A stretch of 64,000 nt of DNA from Sthenelais limicola. Its lineage: Eukaryota; Annelida; Polychaeta; Phyllodocida; Sigalionidae. Every line of letters starts with the position of its first letter. Within the stretch, counting starts at the first letter, position 1. The stretch is taken from NCBI GenBank assembly GCA_942159475.1, contig OW804097.1, positions 34,484,298 to 34,548,297 on the forward strand. The letters are read 5' to 3'. A program made the translations under genes and the position numbers. The notes below the pieces were generated by a model. The model had not been told where the DNA came from. It was given only the letters and a program-made list of their open reading frames with translations, and did not search any database. Positions 47,082 to 57,359 of this stretch are shown in pieces.

Positions 47082-47154
47082 TGTCATTCTTAGATTCCTG
47101 GGGTCCATTGAGATCCGTTGGAAGAAAGTGTGGTCAATGCGTGTAGACTTTTGT

Positions 47155-47215
47155 CTATGATGGAATTCGAACCTATAACCTCTGAATTGCCTCTTTGGTT
47201 TCCTTACTAATTCTG
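47155..47215 (-). mobile_element. tRNA-like SINE remnant (antisense)
   Basis: The minus strand reads GGTTATAGGTTCGAATTCC, a perfect B-box core. No convincing A-box or cloverleaf is visible. It lies between the two family E hairpins. Confidence 0.4.
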
Positions 47216-47251
47216 CCCCTGTGGCAACTCTGTTTTTCTAATGCTGTTTAT

Positions 47252-47360
47252 AGGGCCTAGTCCACTAAGCCGATTCTCATGCGATTCTCACAGAATATAG
47301 TGCAAAAGAGTCCTCTGCGGAGCAAAATCGAATGAGAATCGGCTTGGTGGACTAGGCCCT
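47252..47360. mobile_element. Family E hairpin element (~109 bp)
   Basis: This is a near-perfect foldback with ends AGGGCCTAGTCCACTAAGCC and, reversed, AGGGCCTAGTCCACCAAGCC. It lies 170 bp from the other full copy. Confidence 0.9.
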
Positions 47361-47467
47361 TATGATAACATCCTATCTAAGTATACTCATATCATATGTC
47401 AGAAGTTTTGATATGAACCATACAACTGGCTTACAGCGGCGTTGTTAATAATGGTCACATACTGGTG

Positions 47468-47835
47468 CTATCCAAGCATTCATTACAGTAGACATAATAC
47501 AGAGGGGTAATTGCTGGAAGCTCTTGTAAATGGTTATTTACAGTGTATCGGACTTGAAAGCGTGAGGTAAGCCTGGGGGGAGGGAGAGGGAGATAAAGGT
47601 GGGGGAGGGGGGCGGCAGGAGAAAGGGGGTTGGGGGTTAGTAGTATAGTTAATAACATTGCATATCCAAGCATTTAGTGCAATTGACTTATTAACGACAA
47701 ACCATCAGATAATAGTTGGCGACACTTAATTGTAAATGGTTGTTTAGAGTGTATAATATGACCAGAGAGTGTAAGGTGGGGCCGGGGGTGGGAGGGGGGG
47801 TGGGGTAGTGGGGGGTGGGGGGGGAGGGTGGAGAT
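47468..47835. repeat. Imperfect tandem duplication with G-rich ends
   Basis: Two units (about 47468-47610 and 47660-47832) share ATCCAAGCATT, TGTAAATGGTTRTTTA and an AGTGTAT motif. Each closes with a long G-rich run (47573-47637 and 47775-47832) of many G3+ tracts, so G-quadruplexes are possible. Confidence 0.75.
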
Positions 47836-47964
47836 GTGAATCTTGCTTCAGTGTGAGACGTACAAAGCCCCAGTAGAATATAGAGATGGGCGAAGGAGCA
47901 ATCCCCCGCTGTCTCGCCTACTTGTATACAGACAGAGGTTATACTGGGGTGACAGGACATTGGG

Positions 47965-48217
47965 CTATACAGGGGGTGGCCGAGGGTAAAGGGTACCCTC
48001 CTATACGGGTCAGATTTTCAGAAAATGTACAATTCAACTTCTCCAATCTTCTCAAATAACCCAAATTTGTACTCAAATTTACCTAGTATTGACCAGATTG
48101 CAGCCTAATTTTGCAAAATTTACTCAATATGTACAGCTGCAAATTGTACATTTTCTGAAAACTGACCCCTATACAGGGGGTGCAGGAGGGTAAAGGGTAA
48201 GGGGTACCCTCTTATAC
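47965..48217. repeat. Duplicated G-rich unit split by a family A insertion
   Basis: CTATACAGGGGGTG followed by GAGGGTAAAGGGTA and ACCCTC occurs at 47965-48000 and again from 48169. CTATACAGGGGGTGGG also appears at 51073. Confidence 0.8.
48007..48168 (-). mobile_element. Family A MITE, subfamily I, internally deleted, between tandem repeat units
   Basis: The copy is 162 bp with both termini; the AT-rich middle is missing. It is flanked on both sides by CTATAC, and the flanks belong to a duplicated G-rich unit (47965-48006 and 48169-48217). Confidence 0.9.
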
Positions 48218-48698
48218 ACACCACAAACTATTTTTTGATGAAATACAATTCATCAGAAATTAGTAAAGGTGGTCATTAAAACGCGAATTCCCGAATATCC
48301 TTCAAAACCTTTCCAAAACCAACCGAAGCTGAGTCTTGTCATGGCAAATCCGAGTGATATCAACCGTGAATAACGATGTAAGGATATCTTGTCCGGCTTG
48401 TACGTCCCATTCTATATATAAACAACCCTGGATGCACCTCTAGGATTATACAGAAACTGGCCCCTGGTCATCGGGTGGTGACCGCTCCACAATTGGCCTT
48501 GTGTTTATTCATGGTTTCAATGATGCTAGGATCAGCAAAATGTGGACAGCCTATTTCAGATAAACATGTATAGTACAGTGTGGAGAGTGGCCTCTTGTTT
48601 CCATTCATATATATTCCTACTTATACCTACCGCTTGGTGCCAGGTCTACATGCAGGAGTTTCCTACCGCTAGGGTGGGTGGGCAGCCATGGAGTATAT

Positions 48699-48933
48699 GG
48701 CTCAGATCTTCAGAAAATGTACAATTGGCAGCTCTACACATGTAGTAAATACTGCTGAATTTGGCTGCAATTTGGTCAATACTAGGTAAATACGAGTATA
48801 TTTGGCATTGTATTGATTCTAGCAATCTGTTTGACTATGTTGAACTGTATTTTGAACTTTATTTTCGTCTGAAATGTGTGTTATTTGAGAGGATTGGTGA
48901 AGGCGAATTGTACATTTTCTGAAAATCTCACCC
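48699..48933 (+). mobile_element. Family A MITE, subfamily I, full length
   Basis: The ends are slightly mutated (GGCTCAG left, CTCACCC right). The flanks do not match. Confidence 0.93.
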
Positions 48934-49439
48934 ACAGACCACAACGTGTTGAAAATTCCTTCAGCTTTATGTTGAAATCTGCCAGAAAATAATACGATGT
49001 TCTCAAATAAATATAGACATTCCATTCATTTGTTATGATATTTATTATGAATTGCCTAATTGTGAAACATAACTGACATCAAATGCACACACGGAAAATA
49101 TCCTATGTGAAAATTCCCTATCTGTCATCATCCGTATTTTATTTTTTATTTTTTGACACCTTATTCTTCGGAACATTGACATCTTGTCAGAGAATTGTAG
49201 GAATATTTCTTTTTTAAATGAAAAACAAGATCCGCTTAGTACGGACCGATCTGTTAATCATGACACATCATTAATAAGATAGTTGCTGCACAAAAGAATT
49301 GTCCTATTCGCATACTTGGATGTGGTAGAAAAAAACAAATAACTGTATGTGTCAGATGCATCTAGAATAGTATAATCCCTTTATATCGTTAGTTCTACTC
49401 ACACCCCAGGCCAATTTGGAGTCGTAGAATAAAGCATTT

Positions 49440-49551
49440 GGGTCAGGCTTTCAGAAAATGTACAATTCACCTTCACCAATCCTCTCAAATAGCCTACATT
49501 TAAGAAAAGAATAAGCTTAAAAATGCAGAACTGATACTTTAAATCAATGCT
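49440..49551 (-). mobile_element. Right-truncated family A copy
   Basis: The left terminus is intact (GGGTCAGGCTTTCAG). The subfamily II sequence stops after AAATCAATGC. Confidence 0.87.
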
Positions 49552-49827
49552 ATTAGATACTATTTCTATCACTAGTAATGTGTGCGGATAGTAGTTTATT
49601 GGATTAGGCCCACCTAGCGTCATTTCAAAAGTATAAATACTTTCAACTGTTATAGTCGGAATAAATCTAATTAAGTTCATTTTAAAATTTCAGTTTCCTC
49701 TTTCCACCGACAAGCTACCCTGCCTTTAATAATAATTGTCTTTTCGATCCAATATCCCTTTTGCTCCATATCACTATAATATTTTCATATATTATAACGG
49801 TGTCGGTATTGTCTCACAATCCTATAT

Positions 49828-50062
49828 GGATCAGATTTTCAGAAAATGTACAATTTACTTTCACCAATCCTCTCAAATAACCCTCATTTAAGACAAAAAT
49901 GAGCTTCAAAATACAGTTTAACCTAACAGAACTGATACTTTAAATCAATGCAATACCAAATATGCTCAGATTTACCAGATATTCTCCATTTTTCAGTCTA
50001 ATTTAGGAGATTTTCCAAAATGTGTAGAGCTGCCAATTGTACATTTTCTGAAAATCTGACCC
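49828..50062 (-). mobile_element. Family A MITE, subfamily II, full length
   Basis: Both ends are present (left GGATCAG). The flanks are ATAT and ATGA. Confidence 0.93.
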
Positions 50063-50356
50063 ATGAGCAATTCTAGACAAGATCTTCCTCTGTGGCGAAT
50101 ATATGAAGAATAAAGAGGCATGAACATACAACGAAGATTGAAATCTGCAATATCTTCTCCCTTTCTAATGACCCTTTCCGCTCTGATGTGGGCCTCCTCG
50201 CCTAGCAACCTGATCAATAAACGGAAACGTTGTTTTCAGCCCTCCCAACATAGAGAGTTCCCACCACTCCGTCTTCGCTCTTTTCTTTACACTAGGGATC
50301 CAGCGAGAGGGCTAAAAGGGTTTTGCTAGCCCCCCCCCCCCCCCCAAGCTATATAA

Positions 50357-50591
50357 GAGTCAGATTGTCAGAAAATGTACAATTCACCTTTACCAATCCT
50401 CTCGAATAACACACATTTCAGACGAAAATAAAGTTCAAAATACAGTTCAACCTAACAAAACAGATTGCCAGAATCAATCCAATGCAAAATATACTCGTAT
50501 TTACCTAGTATTGGCCAAATTGCGGCCAAATTTAGCAGTATTTACTAAATGTGTGCAGCTGCCAATTGTACATTTTCTGAAAATCTGACCC
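50357..50591 (-). mobile_element. Family A MITE, subfamily I, full length
   Basis: The left end is GAGTCAG. The flanks ATAA and ATAT differ at one base. It lies immediately after a C17-type homopolymer. Confidence 0.93.
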
Positions 50592-51164
50592 ATATAACAA
50601 TTGCTGTTGATTAAGAATGGGAACTTATTGTTTTTATTAATCAATCCGTCGGGTTTACTCCTAAGAAAAAGGGTGTTCACCTTTTCAATTTATATTGAGG
50701 CATTCTCGGTATATAGGTGAAAAATAACCATCAACAGTTTTGTTGATAATGTTTGATAATTGTAAAAAAGAATCAATAGCCTCTTTCATAAAGCACCGAA
50801 GAGGCCCGAAACGTGAACAACCCCAAAACTATTCCCCCAACTCTTGTCCCTAATTCGTGTCTCTACGTCTAACCCTCTCTTCTTGATTAGTAATAATTAT
50901 TTCTGACATGAATATGATAAACAATGGATGCATTCATACAAAATATACATTAGATAGTGTTGAATAGATAGGAAAAACAGGATAGGTCAATGGTGGTACA
51001 GGATACCACCCCTCACCACCCCTTGCCCTTCCTTCCCCACCCCCATAACAATTCGGGGTATTTCCTGTTCCCTATACAGGGGGTGGGGGTGGGGGTGGAG
51101 GTGCCTTCACAGCCATCTCCATAAACACACTTACTCTTGTATATAAGAGACAGTCAATACATAT

Positions 51165-51399
51165 GGGTGAAATCGCCAGAAAATGTACAATTCACCTTCA
51201 CTAATCCTCTCAAATAATCCAAATTTCAGACGAAAATAAAGTTCAAAATACAGTTCAACCTAACCAAACAGATTGCTAGAATCAATGCAATGCCAAATAT
51301 ACTCAAATTTACCTAGTATTGACCAAATTGCAGCCTAATTTAGCAGAATTTACTAAATGTGTTCAGCTGCCAATTGTACATTTTCTGGAAATCTGACCC
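51165..51399 (-). mobile_element. Family A MITE with variant end, flanked by 28-bp direct repeats
   Basis: It is full length and shares the GGGTGAAATCGCCAG left end with the copy at 11752. The flanks are imperfect 28-bp direct repeats (51137-51164 and 51400-51427, both starting TTGTATATAAGAGACAGT), far longer than the usual 4-bp duplication. Confidence 0.93.
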
Positions 51400-51969
51400 T
51401 TGTATATAAGAGACAGTAGATACACATCTTCCAGGAGAACAGGGCCTTTCCAGCAGATTCTCCATTTGATTATATCAATCAAAATACAGCCATTGCTAAC
51501 CCATTTACACCCCTGGCCCGCACACACACACCTATCCATCTCCACCCTCCCCCTACCCTCCACCCAGCCTCTATTGTAACAAACAACCATCTCTCCTCCC
51601 TGAGAGTCAATATAAATGATATAAGGATGGGGCTGGGAAGGACATAAAAATAAGGAGGCATGTTTTTTCATTAGGACAATAATGTATCTCTATCCGCTGG
51701 GCTGTAACTCAAATAGAAATATCCGGAGCTGGTTGAGAGGCAGAGGGTGGCTATCTATTTGCAACATATTGGTTCTTTGATATCCCCTGTGCCTGACTTG
51801 GCGAGTGAATATCATCAGCTTTATAATACTGTATCTTTAGATGGTTGTTGTGAGAGCTGGTTCAGGCTTGGTAAACATTTCTGTAAAGGCTTCAATGGGG
51901 AAGAGCTCTAGTAGGGGCTTATTATATATACGTATCTGATCTGAGGATGGGATATAAAGTATCCTATAT

Positions 51970-52193
51970 TGGTCAGATTTTCGGAAAATGTACAATTCAA
52001 CTTCGCCAATCTTAACTCAAATAACCCAAATTTAAGACGAAAATAAAGCTCAAAATACAATTCAAGCTAGCCAAACAGATTGCTAGAATCAATGCAATGC
52101 CAAATATACTCGAATTTACCTAGTATTGGCCAAATTGCAGCCTAATTTAGCAGAATTTACTAAATGTATACAACTGCCAATTGTATCTGTCCC
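51970..52193 (-). mobile_element. Family A MITE, subfamily I, damaged right terminus
   Basis: The right inverted repeat has lost its middle (AATTGTATCTGTCCC). An ATAT duplication flanks the copy. Confidence 0.9.
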
Positions 52194-53042
52194 ATATACA
52201 GCACATGCTTGTTTAGAAACAAGTTGTACCTGACCATTCCCCATCTATATTGATTAATCATTTGCAAAATTTAATAATAAAAAAGATTACATACATATTA
52301 AATTTGTAAAATCGGAAATCAATTGGACGGGCCTACAGGTAATAATATCCTCTGACGAACATGTTATCATAACAGTTATGCCTTGTTTATCTTGTTTCTC
52401 AGCTAATTAATTATTTCCATCTACATTGATAGAATTTCACATCCATATTAGATATAAACTGATTAGAAATCGAAAGCCCAACTTAACGTTCGTAAAATGA
52501 AAAGTCCATATTTGTTATCAACGGCCGCCTACTTGATGCAGTATCCCTTTTCATTCTATCAGTCCGACCCCCCCCCCCCCGCCCACCCTAACCCACCCAC
52601 CCACCCACTGTCGAATCATCGTTCTCTCTGTATGGGAGAGCCTCTAGCATAGCAGCATTGATAACACTGTATCTTTAGATGATGATTGTCGCTTAGATCA
52701 GGTTCGTGCTTTGATAAGAATATGACACCACCTCCTCCAGCATCTCTTTGACACATAGACATTTCAAATCATCCATTGTTACATATCTTTAACAAGGGAT
52801 TCTGTAACGGATTCAATAGTTGCAGACATAGGCGGGGTTATTAAAGTCCCTGCAAACTCATTTTGCAAGCCATAGATTGAAAATATGCTTCGAAAAACAT
52901 AATTGGTTGTAAAAAATGTAATTTATTGATGGGGCCAAATCAGCTGCTTTTAGTCCTAATAGATTGGACACTACTTGATGCGTTTGCGCTTTCTGGACAT
53001 TTGATACATTGTCAAGACGTTGTACAATATAAATATTTGAAT
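52194..53042. other. Unique AT-rich DNA with a C-rich block
   Basis: The C12 run and (CCCA)n at about 52567-52610 are the only structure seen. Confidence 0.45.
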
Positions 53043-53312
53043 GTATTATACACGCATTGCTCTGAATACAACGTATCTTGAGTGATTCACGCATAGAGCG
53101 TATGCCACTAGTGATTTACGTGGGGTTGTCACTGCGACCAATCTGGGTTTTTTTTGCTAAGATTACCGGTAAAATTCAAATTTATGACTCGATTTGTTTC
53201 TATTTTCATGATTGAAAGCATGTATAATAAATCTGTTAACTAACTCGTTGGTTTCAGTCGCTTAGAATATTTATCACGCTGGTTCAACGGACACGTTAGT
53301 TAACCTATATAT
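53043..53312 (+). mobile_element. Family I repeat
   Basis: It starts TATTATACACGCATTGCTC and ends TTAGTTAACCTATATA. The internal hairpin portion is partly deleted relative to the 61943 copy. Confidence 0.85.
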
Positions 53313-53892
53313 ATATCACGTATATGCCTATGAAGGTATAAAGTAGAATCATTAACGAGAAAAACGCATTTGGCAATTTAGCAAAAATGTTCTAAGAAAC
53401 AAATCACTTGATTTGTCTTAAAACAAAGGTCATTGAATCTAAAGGCTAATAGGTCACGCATTCTTTCCTCAGCTCTCCCTTGACCATAGAAAAGAAAGGA
53501 ATGTAATTAATGGAAACGGGAGAAAAGAAGTAATAGGTCGGCATTTAAAGCCCTAGGTAAACACATGCATTAACTTCCTCCTCTGGGCACGACAAAAACC
53601 AATACCTCCCAGAAGTGCAGCCATTTTGTCTGTAGATATGTCTTATATTCGTCTCAGCCGGATGCTGTAATTTATCACCATCTCCTGAGGTTGAGGCTGA
53701 TTTTGAAGCTGGAAGAGGGTATGGTGGGGCGGGGGGGCGAGGGGGAGGGGGGGGGGAGCTGTGCCATAAATTGGAAAGGGGCCACATAGCCTTCAAGACA
53801 GAATGTGAACTGGTATTATTGCAGAAATTATAATTATTGATAACTGAACCACAGAAATATGACCTGTGTGGGCTGAATTAGACTCAGAACTC

Positions 53893-54240
53893 TCTCTCTC
53901 TCTTTCTGCCCTTGCTCTGATTTCTCTTCTTTCGTCACTCTTCTCTCTCTGCCTGCACCTCCTCTGACTTAACACTCCTCTCCATCTCACCACCTCCAGT
54001 CTTTTCTCTTTCTCTCCCCACCTCTCTCACCTTATCTCTCCTTCTATCTCTATCCTTAGAACCCCACCCCCTCCCTCCATTCTTTTCTCTTTCTTTCCCC
54101 ACCTCTCCCCCTCTCTCTCTATCCTAAGAACCCTACCCCCTCCCTCCATTCTTTCTCTTACATAGGAAATCCCCTGATCCCACCCTATTCTCCCGTGCCT
54201 CTTCCTCTTCTTCCTCCTCCGTCGCTTACTCTCTAAGATA
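53893..54240. repeat. Polypyrimidine region with an ~81-bp tandem duplication
   Basis: CT-rich throughout. The unit starting CTTTTCTCTTTCTCTCCCCA at 54001 is repeated from 54082 with differences, each ending ACCCCCTCCCTCCATT. Confidence 0.8.
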
Positions 54241-54316
54241 AAGCCTTCCCAAGCCGGGCCCCACCTATCAAAAACATCCAGCAAAAAACACTGACGACCT
54301 AATCGTTACTGTAGAT

Positions 54317-54441
54317 CCGGAAGCATGAAGCGCTGCGCATGCACAGAGGCTCTTGGGAGATGAACTTCCGGTTGGCCACCTGCTCTTGCGCGGAGTGTAC
54401 GTGGAGCGTAGATTACCATAAGATTGAGAGGTTATATAAAG
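54317..54441 (+). promoter_or_regulatory. Promoter-like cluster: ETS, NRF1-like, ETS, TATA
   Basis: CCGGAAG (54317-54323), TGCGCATGCAC (54334-54344), ACTTCCGGT (54364-54372, the inverse of the GABP/ETS optimum) and TATATAAAG (54433-54441) occur in order. The spacing is compatible with a + strand promoter starting near 54465. I see no signal-peptide exon or clear coding exon after it. Confidence 0.42.
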
Positions 54442-54756
54442 GTTAGTTGGTAAGGTCGTGGGATATAACAGAAGCTAGTAAAATATATGCCCTTTAACAG
54501 CCAAGAAACCATGTCAGTGTCATCCATTAAGAAGAACATGGCTCATTTATTAGTAATGGACTCAGGGGTCTATGTGATTACTAATATGGGTCTAATGTCA
54601 CTGTGCGTTTATAAGTTGAGTTAAAATGATAGAGTGAATATTAACTGTGACAGAAAGAATTGCTTGCTTACATGCAAAACGAAATACAAATATATATGAA
54701 AGACTTTCAGGTAATGTGCTTTAATTTTACATTAAATTATTGCCTTAGCTCATGCC

Positions 54757-54806
54757 CCATATTAAATGTGTTGATAAGGGCGTAAAGCAACCAATCTCAC
54801 TCACTC
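54757..54806 (+). mobile_element. 3' tail fragment of the same non-LTR/SINE family
   Basis: Only the last ~50 bp is present (ATTAAATGTGTTGATAAGGG, then GCAACCAATCTCACTCACTC). Confidence 0.78.
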
Positions 54807-55446
54807 TCCAGTTTTTGGAAATGCATATATAATTAAGTACAATTAACCTATATTAGTGTATCTTCATCAATGGTGGCCTAAAACGCATGAACTGAAGTTG
54901 AACGCATTATGCTTAGTTGAACTTGCCCGTATTTTTTCCCTATGTTTGAAAAAGTAAATAGGCTGAAAGTTGGAATTGAGGAGAAATATTAATATTCCTA
55001 AATGGCTCCCTTGGTAATGGGAGATCTTTTTGCTCCCTCTCATTTCATTCAGCTTCAATTTGATTATCATTTTCTTATCAAGCAAGCCACTCGGGTCGTG
55101 TGAAATATTCACGAAATGTTACACAGGCTGATTACGATTGACTATTATTTCATGTCTTGCCATATAGGTGCAAAAACAGTCCAATAATGTCCGGGGAAAT
55201 ATCTAAAAGAAATGAGATGATGGCTGATAAAAATAATGGAGAGGGGCGAGAAGCAAGAGATGGAGATGGAGCGGGGGGAAATGCAGGGAAAAGATTCAGA
55301 GGGAGACATTTTTTTTTATTCGTGTATTAATGTAATGAAACCCTAATACATTCAATCTTGGTCATCACGTTTCAATATAATCGAAATTACAGACATAGGT
55401 TAACGTTATTCTTGGTACACATGGGGGTGGGGAGAAGGGCTGGGTT

Positions 55447-55563
55447 GGAGAGAGAGAGAGAGGGAGACGGAGAGGGAGAGAGGGAGAGAGGGAGAGAGGG
55501 AGAGAGGGAGAGAGGGAGAGAGAGGGAGAGAGAGAGGGAGAGAGAGGGAGAGAGAGAGAGAGG
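55447..55563. repeat. (GAGAGG)n / (GA)n polypurine tract
   Basis: About 115 bp of near-pure purine in units GAGAGG, GAGAGAGG and GA. Long mirror-symmetric polypurine tracts can form triplex (H-DNA). Confidence 0.95.
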
Positions 55564-55919
55564 GGAGATGGGGAAAAGAATAGTCTGAGGCTGAATAACA
55601 GAGAGGGGAAAACAAGAAAAGAAAAATAAAGGCAGAAATTGGAAGTAGGTGTAGAGCAAATAAGAGATTTAGAGGGAGAAATAAATAAGGATACAGAGGG
55701 TGGGGCTAGAGAACAGGAAAGATGATGGAGAGAGAGAGAATAGCTATTTGCGATGAATTATATTTAGGGGGAGACCAGATGAGAAGGAGAGAGAGAGGAA
55801 AGGAGAGACAACGTCAGTGTAGTAGACAAAATCGAGATTATTGGAGAGCCAAAGACAAGAAACTTGAAGGTGCGGAGTGGAAGGACCCATGGGGCGAGCT
55901 GCCAATTTCCAGCCTAGTC

Positions 55920-56140
55920 CAGCGCCAAAATGGCGGCCATACGCGCCACCCCAACAATCAGCTCTGGCAGAGCGCCCTCTCCAGCCATTATGGCGCATTA
56001 TCGCATTAACTTTTGCTCTTTTCCAGTCACAGGTGTGTGCGGTGTAACGGGGTGGACTGGGCAACAAAAGCCAGCGCCGGAGGGGGTCGGGAGGTACCAA
56101 AATATACCGCCAGGTGGCATGAATTATAGATGGCGCTCTA
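55920..56140. promoter_or_regulatory. GC-rich patch with YY1-like and CTCF-like sites
   Basis: AAAATGGCGGC (55927-55937) is a strong YY1-type core. CCGCCAGGTGGCAT (56107-56120) matches the vertebrate CTCF core at 12 of 14 positions. TAGATGGCGCT follows at 56127-56137, resembling insulator-type CTCF sites. The overlapping open frames on both strands are explained by GC content. Confidence 0.42.
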
Positions 56141-56480
56141 TGTCGCCTGTAGGTGTAAGGGGGCATATTGTCCGACTGAATGCTTCCGTGACGGATTGTA
56201 AACCTAATAGCAGAGGATAGGCCTGAAGTATCTGCTCATTTAGGCTTAAACGAGGGCCGAGATGCCTTGTTTTTATATTGTCATGGCATATGGCGCGCGT
56301 TGTTGTCGGTTGCTACCTTTGCGGAGTGGGAGAGAGGCATAACAAAGGTTTTCCAATTGGCTGTACCTTGGATTGGGGTGTAATTTATACTTTGAACATC
56401 GCACTGACCTGAAGGGAGGTCAACCTTATAAATACAGTTGAATCTCTCTATAACAGACACCTTTAACTCGGTCTAGATAT

Positions 56481-56705
56481 GGGTCAGATTTTCAGAAAAA
56501 GTACAATTCATCTTCACCAATCCTCTCAAATGAACTAAATTTAAGACAGAAATGAGCTTCAAAATGCAGTTTAACATAACATAACTGATACTTTAAATCA
56601 ATGTGATACCGAATATATTCGGTATTCTCCATTTTTCAGCCTAATTGAGGAGAATTTCCTAAATGTGTAGAGCTGCCAATTGTACATTTTCTGAAAATCT
56701 GACCC
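56481..56705 (-). mobile_element. Family A MITE, subfamily II, small internal deletion
   Basis: The copy is 225 bp with both ends and an ATAT duplication. Confidence 0.94.
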
Positions 56706-57124
56706 ATATAGCAATGTACAGAGATACCTTGGTAACATTTAAAGGTACAATAAAGGGACTGGCCCAAACCTTCTATTTTGATGACGTCTCTGGATTGAAT
56801 ATGGGTGATTTTAATTGAAATACCCAGGCCATACACTGTAGTAGATGGGCTGGTACTTGCCTTCCGTACATAGGAGGTTTCCAGATTAAGGGGTTGTAGA
56901 CATGCAATGCTTTTACTCTACATATTTTCAGTAGAACTAGTAAAAACTCGAAATGTTTTTAAAGACTGCATGTTCTTTAATTTGAAACTAGGACAATTTT
57001 CAAGACGAAACTCGAACTAGGCCTGAGCACATAAAACAGAATATGAAAGGAGACGCAGTTTATTGGGTTTTTTTTAATTGATTCCAATGTCACATTATCT
57101 ACTGCAGAAAACATGGAACCATTT

Positions 57125-57359
57125 GGGTCAGATTTTCAGAAAATGTAAAATTGGCAGCTGTACACATTTAGTAAATTTTACTAAATTAGGCTGCAATTTG
57201 GCCAATAGTAAGTAAATTCAAGTATATTTGGCATTGCATTGATTCTAGCAATCTCTTTGGTTAGGTTGAACTATATTTTGAACTTTATTTTCGTCTGAAA
57301 TTTGGGTTATTTGAGAAGATTGGCGAAGTTGAATTGTACATTTTCCGAAAATCTTACCC
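57125..57359 (+). mobile_element. Family A MITE, subfamily I, full length
   Basis: Both ends are present (right CTTACCC). The flanks ATTT and ATAT differ at one base. Confidence 0.93.

Noticed and set aside
55358..55659. Open frames across the GAGAGG tract
   Set aside because: Simple-sequence peptides (Arg-Glu-Gly or Ser-Leu-Pro) on opposite strands; no gene evidence.
55744..56166. 140-codon minus-strand open frame and overlapping plus-strand frames
   Set aside because: Frames overlap on both strands in purine-rich and GC-rich sequence; no domain was recognised.
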